Assembly (NCBI GenBank): GCA_015056795.1
Contig: SVFO01000014.1
Span: 1-64,000, forward strand
Direction: 5' to 3'
DNA length: 64,000 nt
Source: Lachnospiraceae bacterium
GTDB taxonomy: Bacteria > Bacillota > Clostridia > Lachnospirales > Lachnospiraceae
The position numbers and the translations under genes were made by a program. Under the pieces are notes generated by a model. The model was not told the DNA's origin, searched no databases, and saw only the letters and a list, made by a program, of their open reading frames with translations. Below, piece by piece: positions 1-9,244 of this stretch (position 1 is the stretch's first letter; every line of letters starts with the position of its first letter).

Positions 1-135
1 ATTGTTGCATTCTCTGGTTGAGCAAACCCCATAATGCAACATAGGTGAAGTAAACAGGAAATATTGTTGCATTCTCTGGTTGAGCAAACCCCATAATGCA
101 ACAAAGGTGAAGTAAACAGGGAATATTGTTGCATT
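1..135. repeat. 62-bp tandem repeat (two full units plus an 11-bp start of a third), each unit containing an inverted repeat
   Basis: Units 1-62 and 63-124 differ at only a few bases; 125-135 repeats attgttgcatt. Each has GTTGCATT-ctct-GGTT-gagca-AACC-ccat-AATGCAAC. Confidence 0.9.
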
Positions 136-321
136 TGAAGAGTTTGGCAGCTTGAGCTTGTTGTGGGAAGAAAGAAATTGGCAACTTCAAGTTTTCCGGG
201 CGAACATACAGTGGTTTATAACTGTTCGTTTTCGATAATCTGCATTCAGACAATGAAAATCTGTAATAAATTATTGCCTGATAGGAATTTTTATAAACGA
301 TGCAGTAACTTTGAGACAGCT

Positions 322-670
322 GTAACTGCCTAAAAAGGAAAATCGAGCTGTTAGGCAAGCAAGAAAGTCAGGAAATGCTTGCCTGAGAGGCAAAATGATA
401 GCTAGGCAAGAAAAAAAGAGAGAGGATGCTTGCTTGAGAAGCGAAAATGAATGGCAGGCAAGCGAAAAAGAGAGAGGATGCTTGCTTGAGAAGCGAAAAT
501 GAATGGCAGGCAAGCATGAGAGTAAATAAATGCTTGCCCAAGAGGCGGAAAGAGGAATCTGGGCAAGCGAAAAGGAAGAAAAATGCTTGCTCAAGAGGCT
601 AAAATAATTGATAGGCAAGCAAATGGGAAGAGGATGCTTGCCCAGGAAGCAAAAATGGAATCCGGGCAAG
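322..670. repeat. Array of ~7 imperfect 51-53-bp hairpin units
   Basis: Units start near 322, 375, 426, 478, 530, 583 and 634; six have GCTTGC(C/T)...(A/G)GGCAAG(C) stems with compensatory substitutions, the first is degenerate. Confidence 0.85.
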
Positions 671-672
671 CA

Positions 673-702
673 TAAAAGCCTCCGGCGATTGCCGAAGGCT
701 AT
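673..702 (-). terminator. Rho-independent terminator of the methyltransferase gene
   Basis: Minus strand AGCCTTCGGCAATCGCCGGAGGCTTTTATG. Confidence 0.65.
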
Positions 703-722
703 GGCTATGTGCATAAAATTAT

Positions 723-798
723 GCTATTCCTTTGAAATCATGCTATCTCTTTTTCATCACGCTATCTCTTTTTCATCACGCTATCTCTTTTCAATCAC
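723..798. repeat. 19-bp tandem repeat (3 clear units plus 1 degenerate) at the 3' end of the methyltransferase gene
   Basis: gctatctctttttcatcac at 742, 761 and 780; degenerate copy at 723. Confidence 0.85.
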
Positions 799-2865
799 TA
801 CAATGCAATTAGAATCCGGAAAAACCGGGACAGACAGCTCTACCTTGGGTGATAGATGCGTAACATACCCTGGCTCGAGGAAGGCGTCACAGCGAAGGAT
901 CTTCGCGCCGAGTTCCGTAAAGAACTCTCGGAACTCCTCAATGGTAAAATATCCAAATTGCTCCTGTACCTCATGGGCATAGCTCTGCTTTCCCCAGGTA
1001 TAGGTATATAAGAATTCCCGGGCGTAATTCGTGCAGGCGCGAACCTTGTTTTCCCCTTCCATGATCTCGATTTTCTTATCCTCTATATCCTTAAGTCCCT
1101 CAAAATCCCGCACAAAATTTTTGAAAAATTCCATGCCATCAGGATCCTTGAAGGTAATCTCTATCACAGAATCATCCACCTTGGATTTCACGCCGTCACG
1201 TATGATGATCCGCCCGCCCAGCTTTAAGGAGCCATAAGCATTTCGGAGCGCCGTCTTCACCGTTTCAATTTCGAATCTGCCATTTTCCGTCTCCGTATAG
1301 GAAAAGACCTCATGCAGAATGGAGGAAAAGAGAATCGCGTCAACCTTCTCTGGAAAAGCCTCCTCGGCAAAGTTGTGACGCCTTACCGTCCAATGATGCC
1401 CCTCTTCCTTCTTTTTCTTCTCCAATACCTGAAGTACATTATCCGAAATGTCCGTGCCAATAATCTGCTTCTCAGGATACCGTTCCTCCAGCAAATTAAG
1501 AAGCACGCCACCACCGCTTCCGACGTCAACCACCATCTGTCCCGTCACATAATCAATGATGGAATTCTTTGTGCTCTCCTCACTGTCATTCATGATGGAG
1601 AGATACTTGTCCTCATTGTTCAGGCGGTCAAAGGCATCCCGCCGAAACCCAAACATGTCATACAGGACCGTGATACTCTTTTCAAAGGTCAGAAGACCCG
1701 AGCGCTCCGCCTCCACGCAAAAATCAATCAGCTTTTCGCAGACCGGCGTAAACTGGAAATCCACAAGCATGGCCCTGCCAATGCGTTTTACCACCAACTC
1801 CACGTTCGAGGTCGAATTGTCTCGAACGTACTTTTCAACAATGCGCTCCTTATAGACATTCAGATGCTTTTTCCCTTGATAGTCGTAATAAAGCCCGTCG
1901 GCGAGAGGCTTAAACAATAGGTAGGTCACACCCTCCTCCATCTTCTCCAGCATCTTTCGAAGAAGCCAAATCACCTGATCGATTCCCAAATCCGCAAAGG
2001 CCGCCTGATAATACCATAGCTCATACTTCGGGAAAATCTGTGTTTCGAATAAAGTGGCAACTTCCTCAGAAGCCCCCTCCAAGCGCTCGTCCAAGCGTTT
2101 CATTCGTTCCCTTGTTGAAAATTCGGTAAGCTCCCTAACCAAGCTCGCGCGAATCATGGCCATCGCCTCATCCTTTACCTGCTCCCAAAGCTCGATCCTG
2201 ACTCCCCCAATAATGCAATGATTCAAAACGGAAAGCACTCGGTACGCCGATTCCGTCCCCAGCAGGTTTGCGACTTCGACAAGTGGTGCGTTTGCTTTCA
2301 CCAAAACTTCCCCGCGAAGCGCCTGCCCGATCAAACCATGCGTCCGGATGAGCAAAGCAACCAATTGCCTTTTTTCCTCCGAATGAAGGATCTCACGTTC
2401 CATAACATTTTTGACGGGATCTTGCCCCCAGATTCCATCTGTTTCCATATTGTCAGGTTTCAAATCATCCTGCGAATTTTCTTCCTCCGTCGCAAGCTTC
2501 TCACAATATTCAAGAAAGATCTCTGCCGACGCCAGGTTATGGACGTCCAAGGCATAGCCTTTCTTTCTCCATGCCTCGCGCTCCTTAGTGCTTCCCCCCT
2601 TCGACACTTCACTCCACTCCAAAACGGTCTTTACGATTTCATACTCTTCTACGGAAAGCTTTCCAGCCTTCCCGTCCATAGAAAGGATCGCAAGCGTCCG
2701 AAACACATAAGAAAGCGTCTCGCGACCACTCACCTGTTCAACCGCCTCCACGCGCTCCATGTTCACGGCGTAATTTTCTGTATAGTATAAGTACGAAAGC
2801 CAAGGCTTCGACTCCAAGAGCTCCGCGCCAAAACTGATTCCACTCTCTAAAGTAATCTTCATCAT
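781..2865 (-). CDS. Class I SAM-dependent methyltransferase domain protein (694 aa)
   Basis: VDVGSGGGVLLNLLEERYP...IIGTDIS motif I region; the long N-terminal region is unassigned. Confidence 0.8.
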   Translation of the reverse strand: MMKITLESGISFGAELLESKPWLSYLYYTENYAVNMERVEAVEQVSGRETLSYVFRTLAILSMDGKAGKLSVEEYEIVKTVLEWSEVSKGGSTKEREAWRKKGYALDVHNLASAEIFLEYCEKLATEEENSQDDLKPDNMETDGIWGQDPVKNVMEREILHSEEKRQLVALLIRTHGLIGQALRGEVLVKANAPLVEVANLLGTESAYRVLSVLNHCIIGGVRIELWEQVKDEAMAMIRASLVRELTEFSTRERMKRLDERLEGASEEVATLFETQIFPKYELWYYQAAFADLGIDQVIWLLRKMLEKMEEGVTYLLFKPLADGLYYDYQGKKHLNVYKERIVEKYVRDNSTSNVELVVKRIGRAMLVDFQFTPVCEKLIDFCVEAERSGLLTFEKSITVLYDMFGFRRDAFDRLNNEDKYLSIMNDSEESTKNSIIDYVTGQMVVDVGSGGGVLLNLLEERYPEKQIIGTDISDNVLQVLEKKKKEEGHHWTVRRHNFAEEAFPEKVDAILFSSILHEVFSYTETENGRFEIETVKTALRNAYGSLKLGGRIIIRDGVKSKVDDSVIEITFKDPDGMEFFKNFVRDFEGLKDIEDKKIEIMEGENKVRACTNYAREFLYTYTWGKQSYAHEVQEQFGYFTIEEFREFFTELGAKILRCDAFLEPGYVTHLSPKVELSVPVFPDSNCIVVIEKR

Positions 2866-2902
2866 GCACCTCGTAACACAAGTTTTCTATGGAGTAGGTT
2901 AA

Positions 2903-3829
2903 CTAAGAATAGAACTTTTCGGAATTTCTTCTGTAAAGCTTTGCCGGTCTGTGTCCAACACCTGCGATTTCCTCATCTGTCTCCACCACGAGCGGCGCCA
3001 TCTTTCTGCGGAAATTTGCCGTAAGCAGCTCTCGCCCCAGCACCAGTTCAAATGCTCTCTGCAAGCGATTGAGCGTAAACTTCTCCGGCATCAGGTCAAA
3101 GACAATGCGCCCGGTATTCTCCGCCTCACTGCGCAGATATAAAAAGGCGTTCAAAATAATTTTTGCGTGATCAAACGCAAGGCCGCCCGCATCTAAAATC
3201 TCATATTCCAAATACCCATGCAGCTTTGAAAACCTCTTCTTCTCCAGAACGCAAACCTTAAGTTCTAAGTCACGCTCCCTCTGATAGAGCCGCAGATCAT
3301 GCCGAATCTCAAGTATGGCATTTGCTCCGTCATCACTTCGAGAAACCTCTTTGCTCGTCACGTCCACGCGAAACCAAGCTGCTTCCCATGCATCCGTCCC
3401 CGCATGTATGCGATACTTTCCGCCATCGATCAAAGCAAGATAACCATGCGAAATGATCCACCCGCGCGGGTCTCTCTCTGGTTGACTATACACGCCAAAG
3501 GGGCGCAGGTATGCATCCACAACGCCTGTCTCCTCGCGCAGTTCACGAAGCGCCGTCTCGTCGCAGCTCTCACCCTTTACGGAAAAGCCTCCCGGAAGCG
3601 CCCAGCAATTCTGGAAGGGATGCGTCGCTCGCTTCACCAAAAGGATTTGCAATTCCCTTACGGGATCCTTTCGATAATTCGCCTTCTCCTTTCCGAATGC
3701 CCCCTCCAGGGTCTCGTCCATCACTGCAAACACCGCCATGTCCGCCGTCACGGAAGGCCTGTCAAAATTCGCTATGTCATAGGTCTTCAAATACTCTTTT
3801 TCTTCTTTTGTCAAAGTATACTTTGCCAT
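2903..3829 (-). CDS. NUDIX hydrolase with C-terminal extension (NrtR-like architecture)
   Basis: Nudix box GGFSVKGESCDETALRELREETGV. Confidence 0.85.
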   Translation of the reverse strand: MAKYTLTKEEKEYLKTYDIANFDRPSVTADMAVFAVMDETLEGAFGKEKANYRKDPVRELQILLVKRATHPFQNCWALPGGFSVKGESCDETALRELREETGVVDAYLRPFGVYSQPERDPRGWIISHGYLALIDGGKYRIHAGTDAWEAAWFRVDVTSKEVSRSDDGANAILEIRHDLRLYQRERDLELKVCVLEKKRFSKLHGYLEYEILDAGGLAFDHAKIILNAFLYLRSEAENTGRIVFDLMPEKFTLNRLQRAFELVLGRELLTANFRRKMAPLVVETDEEIAGVGHRPAKLYRRNSEKFYS

Positions 3830-3972
3830 ACCCTAACCATCCTGTCTCTTCGGCCAAACCAACCAATGCCATTTTTTCTAAAGGAATATTCCAAAAAGCT
3901 ACTGCAGCTTTTCACCGTCAATTCCTTTTCTATATAAGTTACTATCGTTATGATAATATGTCAAGGAGTTTC

Positions 3973-4003
3973 AAAAAAACCGCGGACGTTCATCCACGGT
4001 TTT
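3973..4003 (-). terminator. Rho-independent terminator after the Dabb gene
   Basis: Minus strand AACCGTGGATGAACGTCCGCGGTTTTTTT. Confidence 0.75.
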
Positions 4004-4010
4004 ATCAATC

Positions 4011-4313
4011 TTACGCCTCGCAGTCCATTACAACTCTGCTGGATACGAACGGACGAACCTTTGTCGTTGCAACCTCAACATGGTCAGGATGTACGGCATA
4101 TCCATTCAGTGCAGCCTCATTCTCAAACTTCGAATCCAGCATCAAGTCGCAGTTTGCCGTCCTCAGAGGCTCCGTATAGACCTTGATCTCCAAAAGTCCG
4201 GGAATCTTCCCCTGCAGGTCTTCCAGCCCCTTCTTAATCCCTTGCTTGATTTGCGCCTTTTGCGCCTCATCATATTCCTCTTTCAGCTGCCACAAAATTA
4301 CGTGCTTTACCAT
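4011..4313 (-). CDS. Dabb (stress-responsive A/B barrel) family protein
   Basis: MVKHVILWQLKEE...; start placed at the internal MVKH Met. Confidence 0.8.
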   Translation of the reverse strand: MVKHVILWQLKEEYDEAQKAQIKQGIKKGLEDLQGKIPGLLEIKVYTEPLRTANCDLMLDSKFENEAALNGYAVHPDHVEVATTKVRPFVSSRVVMDCEA

Positions 4314-4396
4314 GTTTCCATGCCCTCCTAAACGTGTCATTTTTCTTTCCTATGGATTTTTATAATGGATTTACCGATCCTTTCCATGCTTCATGC

Positions 4397-4894
4397 TCAT
4401 GCCTCTTCAGTGGCATCATGGAATGCGACGTCTGCCAGCTTCAGGTTCGCCGTCCTGATCAGGTCCTGCGGTGACAACTCCACCTGCATCCCCACTTTTC
4501 CGGCACTCACATAAATATGTTGAAATGTTGCTGCCGTCTCATGAATAAAGGCAGGAAATTGCTTCTTCATGCCAATCGGAGAACAGCCTCCGTGCACATA
4601 ACCCGTGAGCGGCAAAAGCTCCTTTTGTTTGATCATGGCGATGGACTTTTCGCCTGCCGCCTTTGCCGCCTTTTTCAGATCAAGTCCTGCATTCACGGGA
4701 ACAACAAATACAAAATACTGACCCGACTTTCCCTGCGTCACCAAGGTCTTAAACACGCACGCCGCATCCTCGCCAAGGATCCCGGCAATCTCCTCTCCCG
4801 TCAGGGTGGCATCCGGCTCATAAGCATGGCTCTCATAAGCGATCTTCTTTCCGTCTAGCACGCGAAGTACGTTTGTCTTTTCTTCTTTTTTCAT
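4397..4894 (-). CDS. ybaK: YbaK/EbsC-type aminoacyl-tRNA (Cys-tRNA Pro) deacylase
   Basis: VFKTLVT...FVFVVPVNAGLDLKKAAKAAGEK...GYVHGGCSPIGMKK. Confidence 0.85.
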   Translation of the reverse strand: MKKEEKTNVLRVLDGKKIAYESHAYEPDATLTGEEIAGILGEDAACVFKTLVTQGKSGQYFVFVVPVNAGLDLKKAAKAAGEKSIAMIKQKELLPLTGYVHGGCSPIGMKKQFPAFIHETAATFQHIYVSAGKVGMQVELSPQDLIRTANLKLADVAFHDATEEA

Positions 4895-5208
4895 GATCCG
4901 TCTTCCTTTCCCAAGAGGCCTCTTCGCCTCATGGCATAATATCTGGCGCTGGCCTCCTGACTTTCCTTCCGCTCACGCCAGTCATCGATCTCGCTCTTTA
5001 TGGCCAGCATTTCATCTACGACGATCTCTGGCTTTTTCGGTTTTTCGTACCATAAATAGGCGGTCATCCTCTCCATGGCCTTGGGACTTCCAAGGTTCTT
5101 TGCAAGCTCATTTCCAAGGCTCTCCGGAAATCCCAGGGCCGTCACCGCATCGACCAGCGCCTCCCTGGCTCCCCTCCACTCCCTTTGTTCCTCCGTCACC
5201 ACGCCCAC
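4891..5208 (-). CDS. Conserved-looking hypothetical protein
   Basis: 105-aa ORF; its stop overlaps the ybaK start (ATGA). Confidence 0.6.
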   Translation of the reverse strand: MGVVTEEQREWRGAREALVDAVTALGFPESLGNELAKNLGSPKAMERMTAYLWYEKPKKPEIVVDEMLAIKSEIDDWRERKESQEASARYYAMRRRGLLGKEDGS

Positions 5209-5264
5209 CTCTCTTTACGTTACCTCCGGCACAAGGCATCCTCCCAATTTCCCTCGACTTGCTC

Positions 5265-5460
5265 GGGATCGCTAGCATCGCTTGCGACTGCGTGCCCTTC
5301 GGCACGTCCCTCTCTTCGTTCGGGATCGCAAGCATAGCTTGCAACTGCGTGCCCTTCGGCACGTCCCTCTCTTCGTTCGGGATCGCAAGCATAGCTTGCG
5401 ACTGCGTGCCCTTCGGCACGTCCCTCTCTTCGTTCGGGATCGCAAGCATAGCTTGCGACT
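5265..5460. repeat. 57-bp tandem repeats, 3 full units plus a partial, two hairpins per unit
   Basis: gggatcgc at 5265, 5322, 5379 and 5436; hairpins GCAAGC-ATA-GCTTGC and CGTGCC-CTTC-GGCACG. Confidence 0.9.
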
Positions 5461-5535
5461 ATTATCCCACGTTTTGGGGCGTAGGACAAGAAATTTTAAA
5501 ACACATATTGACAAGTTGTATTCCATATGTTACTA

Positions 5536-5558
5536 ATGTATATATCGTATATATACAT
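5536..5558. promoter_or_regulatory. 23-bp inverted repeat upstream of the ABC operon (candidate operator)
   Basis: ATGTATATAT-CGT-ATATATACAT; 10-bp perfect arms, ~40 bp before the ATG. Confidence 0.6.
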
Positions 5559-5600
5559 TTGATTCATTTTTCGTAAGAAATTCTTTTGGGAGGCTGTGCA

Positions 5601-6482
5601 ATGGAATATGAAAATGCCATAGAGATCAAGGATCTCACCAAGCGTTATGACGGTTTTACCCTGAATCACGTTTCCTTTAATGTCCCCCGGGGCAGCATTA
5701 TGGGCTTTATCGGTCAAAACGGTGCCGGAAAGACCACTACCATCAACTCCATCCTGAACATTATTAAAAAGGACGAGGGCGAGATCAGGATCTTTGGTCT
5801 GGATCACGAGGCCCACGAAATCGAGGTGAAGGAACAGATGGCGGCGGTTTTTGACGAGCTTCCCTTTGCGGAGGATTTGAATGCCAAAACACTGTCAAGC
5901 GTACTTTCGGGGATCTACAAAAACTGGGACGCGCAGCTCTTTCAGCGCTATCTGGACCGTTTCCAGCTTCCAGGCAGAAAGAAATTCAGTAAATTCTCCA
6001 AGGGCATGAAGATGAAGCTGCAGCTGGCTTCCGCCCTCTCCCATGGCGCCAAGCTCCTTGTCATGGACGAGGCCACTACGGGCCTTGATCCCGTGGTGCG
6101 AAACGAATTTCTGGATCTCTTTCTGGAATTCATCCAGGAGGAGGACCACAGCATCCTCATGTCCTCTCACATTACCACGGATCTGGAAAAAGTAGCAGAC
6201 TACGTGACCTTTATCGACCGTGGCAGGATTCTTCTTACCGGCATGAAGGATGAGATTTTGGACCGGCACGGCGTCCTGAAATGCACTAAGGCAGATTATG
6301 AACAGATTGATCCCAAAGATTACGTCTCCGCAAGGCTGACGGACTTTGGTGCAGAGCTCATGGTAGATGACCGCGCAAGGGCTGCGAAGAAATATGGCGG
6401 GCTTGTCCTGGACAAGACCACCCTGGAAGAGATCATGCTTTTCTACGTAAGCGCCAAGGGAGCATCCAAAGTCTTTTCGTGA
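5601..6482 (+). CDS. ABC transporter ATP-binding protein
   Basis: GQNGAGKTTT Walker A, FSKGMKMKLQLA signature, LLVMDEATTGLD; RBS gggagg before ATG 5601. Confidence 0.9.
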   Translation: MEYENAIEIKDLTKRYDGFTLNHVSFNVPRGSIMGFIGQNGAGKTTTINSILNIIKKDEGEIRIFGLDHEAHEIEVKEQMAAVFDELPFAEDLNAKTLSSVLSGIYKNWDAQLFQRYLDRFQLPGRKKFSKFSKGMKMKLQLASALSHGAKLLVMDEATTGLDPVVRNEFLDLFLEFIQEEDHSILMSSHITTDLEKVADYVTFIDRGRILLTGMKDEILDRHGVLKCTKADYEQIDPKDYVSARLTDFGAELMVDDRARAAKKYGGLVLDKTTLEEIMLFYVSAKGASKVFS

Positions 6483-6577
6483 GGCCCGCTTTACTTTTAA
6501 GACTTTTTTAACTGCCCTGCAAAAAGCGAAATGTTTACGTGCCATCCAATTTATGATCAAACACGGAGGTATCTATC

Positions 6578-7429
6578 GTGAAAGGACATATTTTCAGGGA
6601 ACTCTATCTGGCAAGAAAGAACCTTCTGTCTTGCTCGGCCATATTCCTTTTGTTTTACGGCATATCCTGCCTGACGGGGCTGAGTCTTCGCTTTGGGAAC
6701 ATAGCAAAATACGCCTCTCCCGAGATACGGGATACGTTACGCGCCATGCTTCCCGGATGCCTTTTGGCCTGCGTTGCCATCCTGATCGTCACGGCGGGGG
6801 AAGCCACGTTTCAGGTATGCACAAAGGATCTGGAAACGCCCTGGCTTCGCTATGCCATTGCTTCTCCCATGGGGATCCGCAGGTACATCGGCGCAAAGTA
6901 TCTGTCTTATCTCCTTCTGACGGGGGCCGCGCTCCTTATCAGCGCCCTTTCCCACCTGGCCTGCCTGGCACTTTGGGGCTTTTCCGTTTCCACGCGTTTT
7001 CTGCTCTTTTATCTGTTCCTAAGCTGTTTCTCCCTGTTATTTATGGCGGTCCTGCTGCCACTGATTTTTTTGTTTCAAAACGGGATCGTCATTAACTTGC
7101 TGGCAGCCGTCCCTCTATTTGGCGGTGTCATCCTGTTTTGCATTTACGCGATAAAAATAGGCTCCAAAAATGATATCCCTGATTTTATCAGCTATCTGAA
7201 CGTGGTCTGGTATCCGCTGTTTGCAAGGCTATCGGGAGGCTTATCAAAGCCCGCCGTTTGGATTCTGCTTTGCACTCTGATCACTGCCCTTTTTACCGGA
7301 AGTTACTTCCTGTCCGTTAAAATCCTGGACAAATTGCGCGTGAAAAAGGGCGGATTTCCTAAAGCAAAGCTTTCCGATACTTCGAAAAACGATGTGATGA
7401 AAGATCCCCGAAAGGAGGCTGCAAAATGA
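6578..7429 (+). CDS. ABC-2 type transporter permease
   Basis: Multiple hydrophobic TM segments downstream of the ATPase; GTG start after ggaggt. Confidence 0.75.
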   Translation: MKGHIFRELYLARKNLLSCSAIFLLFYGISCLTGLSLRFGNIAKYASPEIRDTLRAMLPGCLLACVAILIVTAGEATFQVCTKDLETPWLRYAIASPMGIRRYIGAKYLSYLLLTGAALLISALSHLACLALWGFSVSTRFLLFYLFLSCFSLLFMAVLLPLIFLFQNGIVINLLAAVPLFGGVILFCIYAIKIGSKNDIPDFISYLNVVWYPLFARLSGGLSKPAVWILLCTLITALFTGSYFLSVKILDKLRVKKGGFPKAKLSDTSKNDVMKDPRKEAAK

Positions 7430-8217
7430 TCGGAATTCTTCGTAAGGATTTTTATCTGGTGCGCACGCAGCTTTGGATTTCCCTGGGAACCGTCTTTTTA
7501 TTTACAGTGGGCATGACACTTAGCATTAAGATTAGCGTGACGTTTCCCTCCGATTTTCAGATCCTTGGTGATTCCATCGCCCCCTCGCAGAATTGGTTTG
7601 CAAATTTTTGCACGGCTTTGGTCGCATTTATGGTCTTTCTTGGTTGCGAGGCCTTAAAAGGAAATTTACTTCTGGCTGACCAAAACAGAAAGAGCAGGCA
7701 TTACCTCATGGCAACGCCGCTTAGCATCAAAGGATGCGTAGCCGCAAAATATTATGAATGCGCCATTGTCTCCCTCTTTGGCTTCCTATATCTGACGATA
7801 TTTGAACTCGTCACCGTGGCACTGACGGGACAGGTTTCGAACCATAGCCTTTTGTTTATATGCCTGGTTTTCCTCGGCCTGTTCCTCAGCGCCCTGGCAA
7901 CCCCCTTTTACGTGCTGCTGGGAAGAAACGGAATGCACGTAAAGACCGCGCTCATCCTACTGCTTTTATTCCTGGTTTTTCTCTACGGACTATTTGGCGA
8001 TATTTCGCCCTTTCTGGGAAAGGAAACCTTTGCGGACAGAATGCAGAAGGCAGTTCTTTCCTCGGACAACGAAGCCTTCCTTTCCTGGATCCTCGGAGTG
8101 GATTACCCAAAGCTTTTGCTCCTTACGCTGGCGCCGCACCTGATCCTTTTGCTTTATTACGTCTCCTATCGCATAACCTGCATGCTTTACAGAAGGGGGG
8201 TGGAACTTGGTGAGTAA
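7426..8217 (+). CDS. ABC-2 type transporter permease
   Basis: Multi-TM protein overlapping the preceding stop. Confidence 0.75.
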   Translation: MIGILRKDFYLVRTQLWISLGTVFLFTVGMTLSIKISVTFPSDFQILGDSIAPSQNWFANFCTALVAFMVFLGCEALKGNLLLADQNRKSRHYLMATPLSIKGCVAAKYYECAIVSLFGFLYLTIFELVTVALTGQVSNHSLLFICLVFLGLFLSALATPFYVLLGRNGMHVKTALILLLLFLVFLYGLFGDISPFLGKETFADRMQKAVLSSDNEAFLSWILGVDYPKLLLLTLAPHLILLLYYVSYRITCMLYRRGVELGE

Positions 8218-9121
8218 TCATTCCTTTCAAAATACAGACAAAATAAATATTTCCAGTGTTAATGATAAAGAGAATGAAAAGACTTATAAACCCGCGGCGC
8301 TCAAGTCCATCGGAATATTCCTCATCGTCATCTTTTGGTTCGATCTTTTGGAATGCTTTGCAAGTGCAAGGCTAAAGGATCAGGAAGCGGCCGCCTACGT
8401 GATCTACCATGTCTTTTTATTCAGTCCGCTCATTGGTTGCGTTGTCGCAAGGCTTGTGACAAGGGAAGGCTTTCGGGACGGCATTCTCTGGCCAAGGTTT
8501 TCCGGAAATGTCAGAGCCTACATGCTCGCCATTATCCTCCCCCTTCTCGCGGGACTTTTGGGCGCCGCAACGTGCGCCATGGCACTTCACGCAGGACTGA
8601 CCATTAAGCCGGAGGGTGGCCTTCGCATGGCCTGCTTAAGTCTCCTGCTCCTCTTTGCCCAGGTATATTACGTTGCCTTTATCACGGCCGGCGAGGAGCT
8701 GGGCTGGAGAGCCCTGCTTTACGACAAGCTGGAGATCCTCCTTGGCACAAACGGCTCCGTCATCGTCGGCGGCATCATTTGGGGATTATGGCATTTCCCC
8801 GCACTCTACTATGACGGACTTAATTTTGGCAAGGAGTATCCGGGCTTTCCCTTTGTAGGGATCCTGTTAATGTGTATCTCCACCATTTTTATGGGCGCCG
8901 CCCTGCAGCTGGTGAGAAAAATGAGCGGCTCCGTCATTCCCGCCTGCATTTTCCATGGAGTCGTGGACAGCGTTTACGGCGGACTCCTGTCACTGTTTTT
9001 GGACGCGGAACTGGTACGGAGACACCAATTTATCATTGGCATCTGCGGACTTCTTGTGCCAGCCGTCATCATCGGGCTCCCCTGCTGGATCCTGCTGGTG
9101 CGGCGCGGGAAAAAATGCTGA
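8207..9121 (+). CDS. CPBP family intramembrane metalloprotease
   Basis: EELGWRALLYDKLE, IWGLWHFPALYY and FHGVVDSVYGG motifs. Confidence 0.88.
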   Translation: MVSNHSFQNTDKINISSVNDKENEKTYKPAALKSIGIFLIVIFWFDLLECFASARLKDQEAAAYVIYHVFLFSPLIGCVVARLVTREGFRDGILWPRFSGNVRAYMLAIILPLLAGLLGAATCAMALHAGLTIKPEGGLRMACLSLLLLFAQVYYVAFITAGEELGWRALLYDKLEILLGTNGSVIVGGIIWGLWHFPALYYDGLNFGKEYPGFPFVGILLMCISTIFMGAALQLVRKMSGSVIPACIFHGVVDSVYGGLLSLFLDAELVRRHQFIIGICGLLVPAVIIGLPCWILLVRRGKKC

Positions 9122-9157
9122 CGCCGCGTGCATTGCCTTGCTCGGATCGCATAATTA

Positions 9158-9175
9158 CTTTGCAATTATGCAAAG
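9158..9175. promoter_or_regulatory. Inverted repeat upstream of the GntR gene (candidate operator)
   Basis: CTTTGCA-ATTA-TGCAAAG, perfect 7-bp arms. Confidence 0.5.
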
Positions 9176-9244
9176 GGCATGATAAACTAGGCTTGGAGTG
9201 ATTCGCGAATTGCGCGGGAAATCACCGCCGGGCCGGGAGGAACC

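Noticed and set aside
1-700. Possible CRISPR arrays in the repeat-dense start
   Set aside because: Whole units repeat without unique spacers, repeats are imperfect, and no cas genes are present.
271-714. 147-aa minus-strand ORF
   Set aside because: Lies across the 52-bp hairpin array whose unit spacing is not codon-phased; likely spurious.
5108-5576. Several repeat ORFs (CDPERREGRAEGHAVA-type)
   Set aside because: Product of a stop-free 57-bp tandem repeat open in several frames on both strands.
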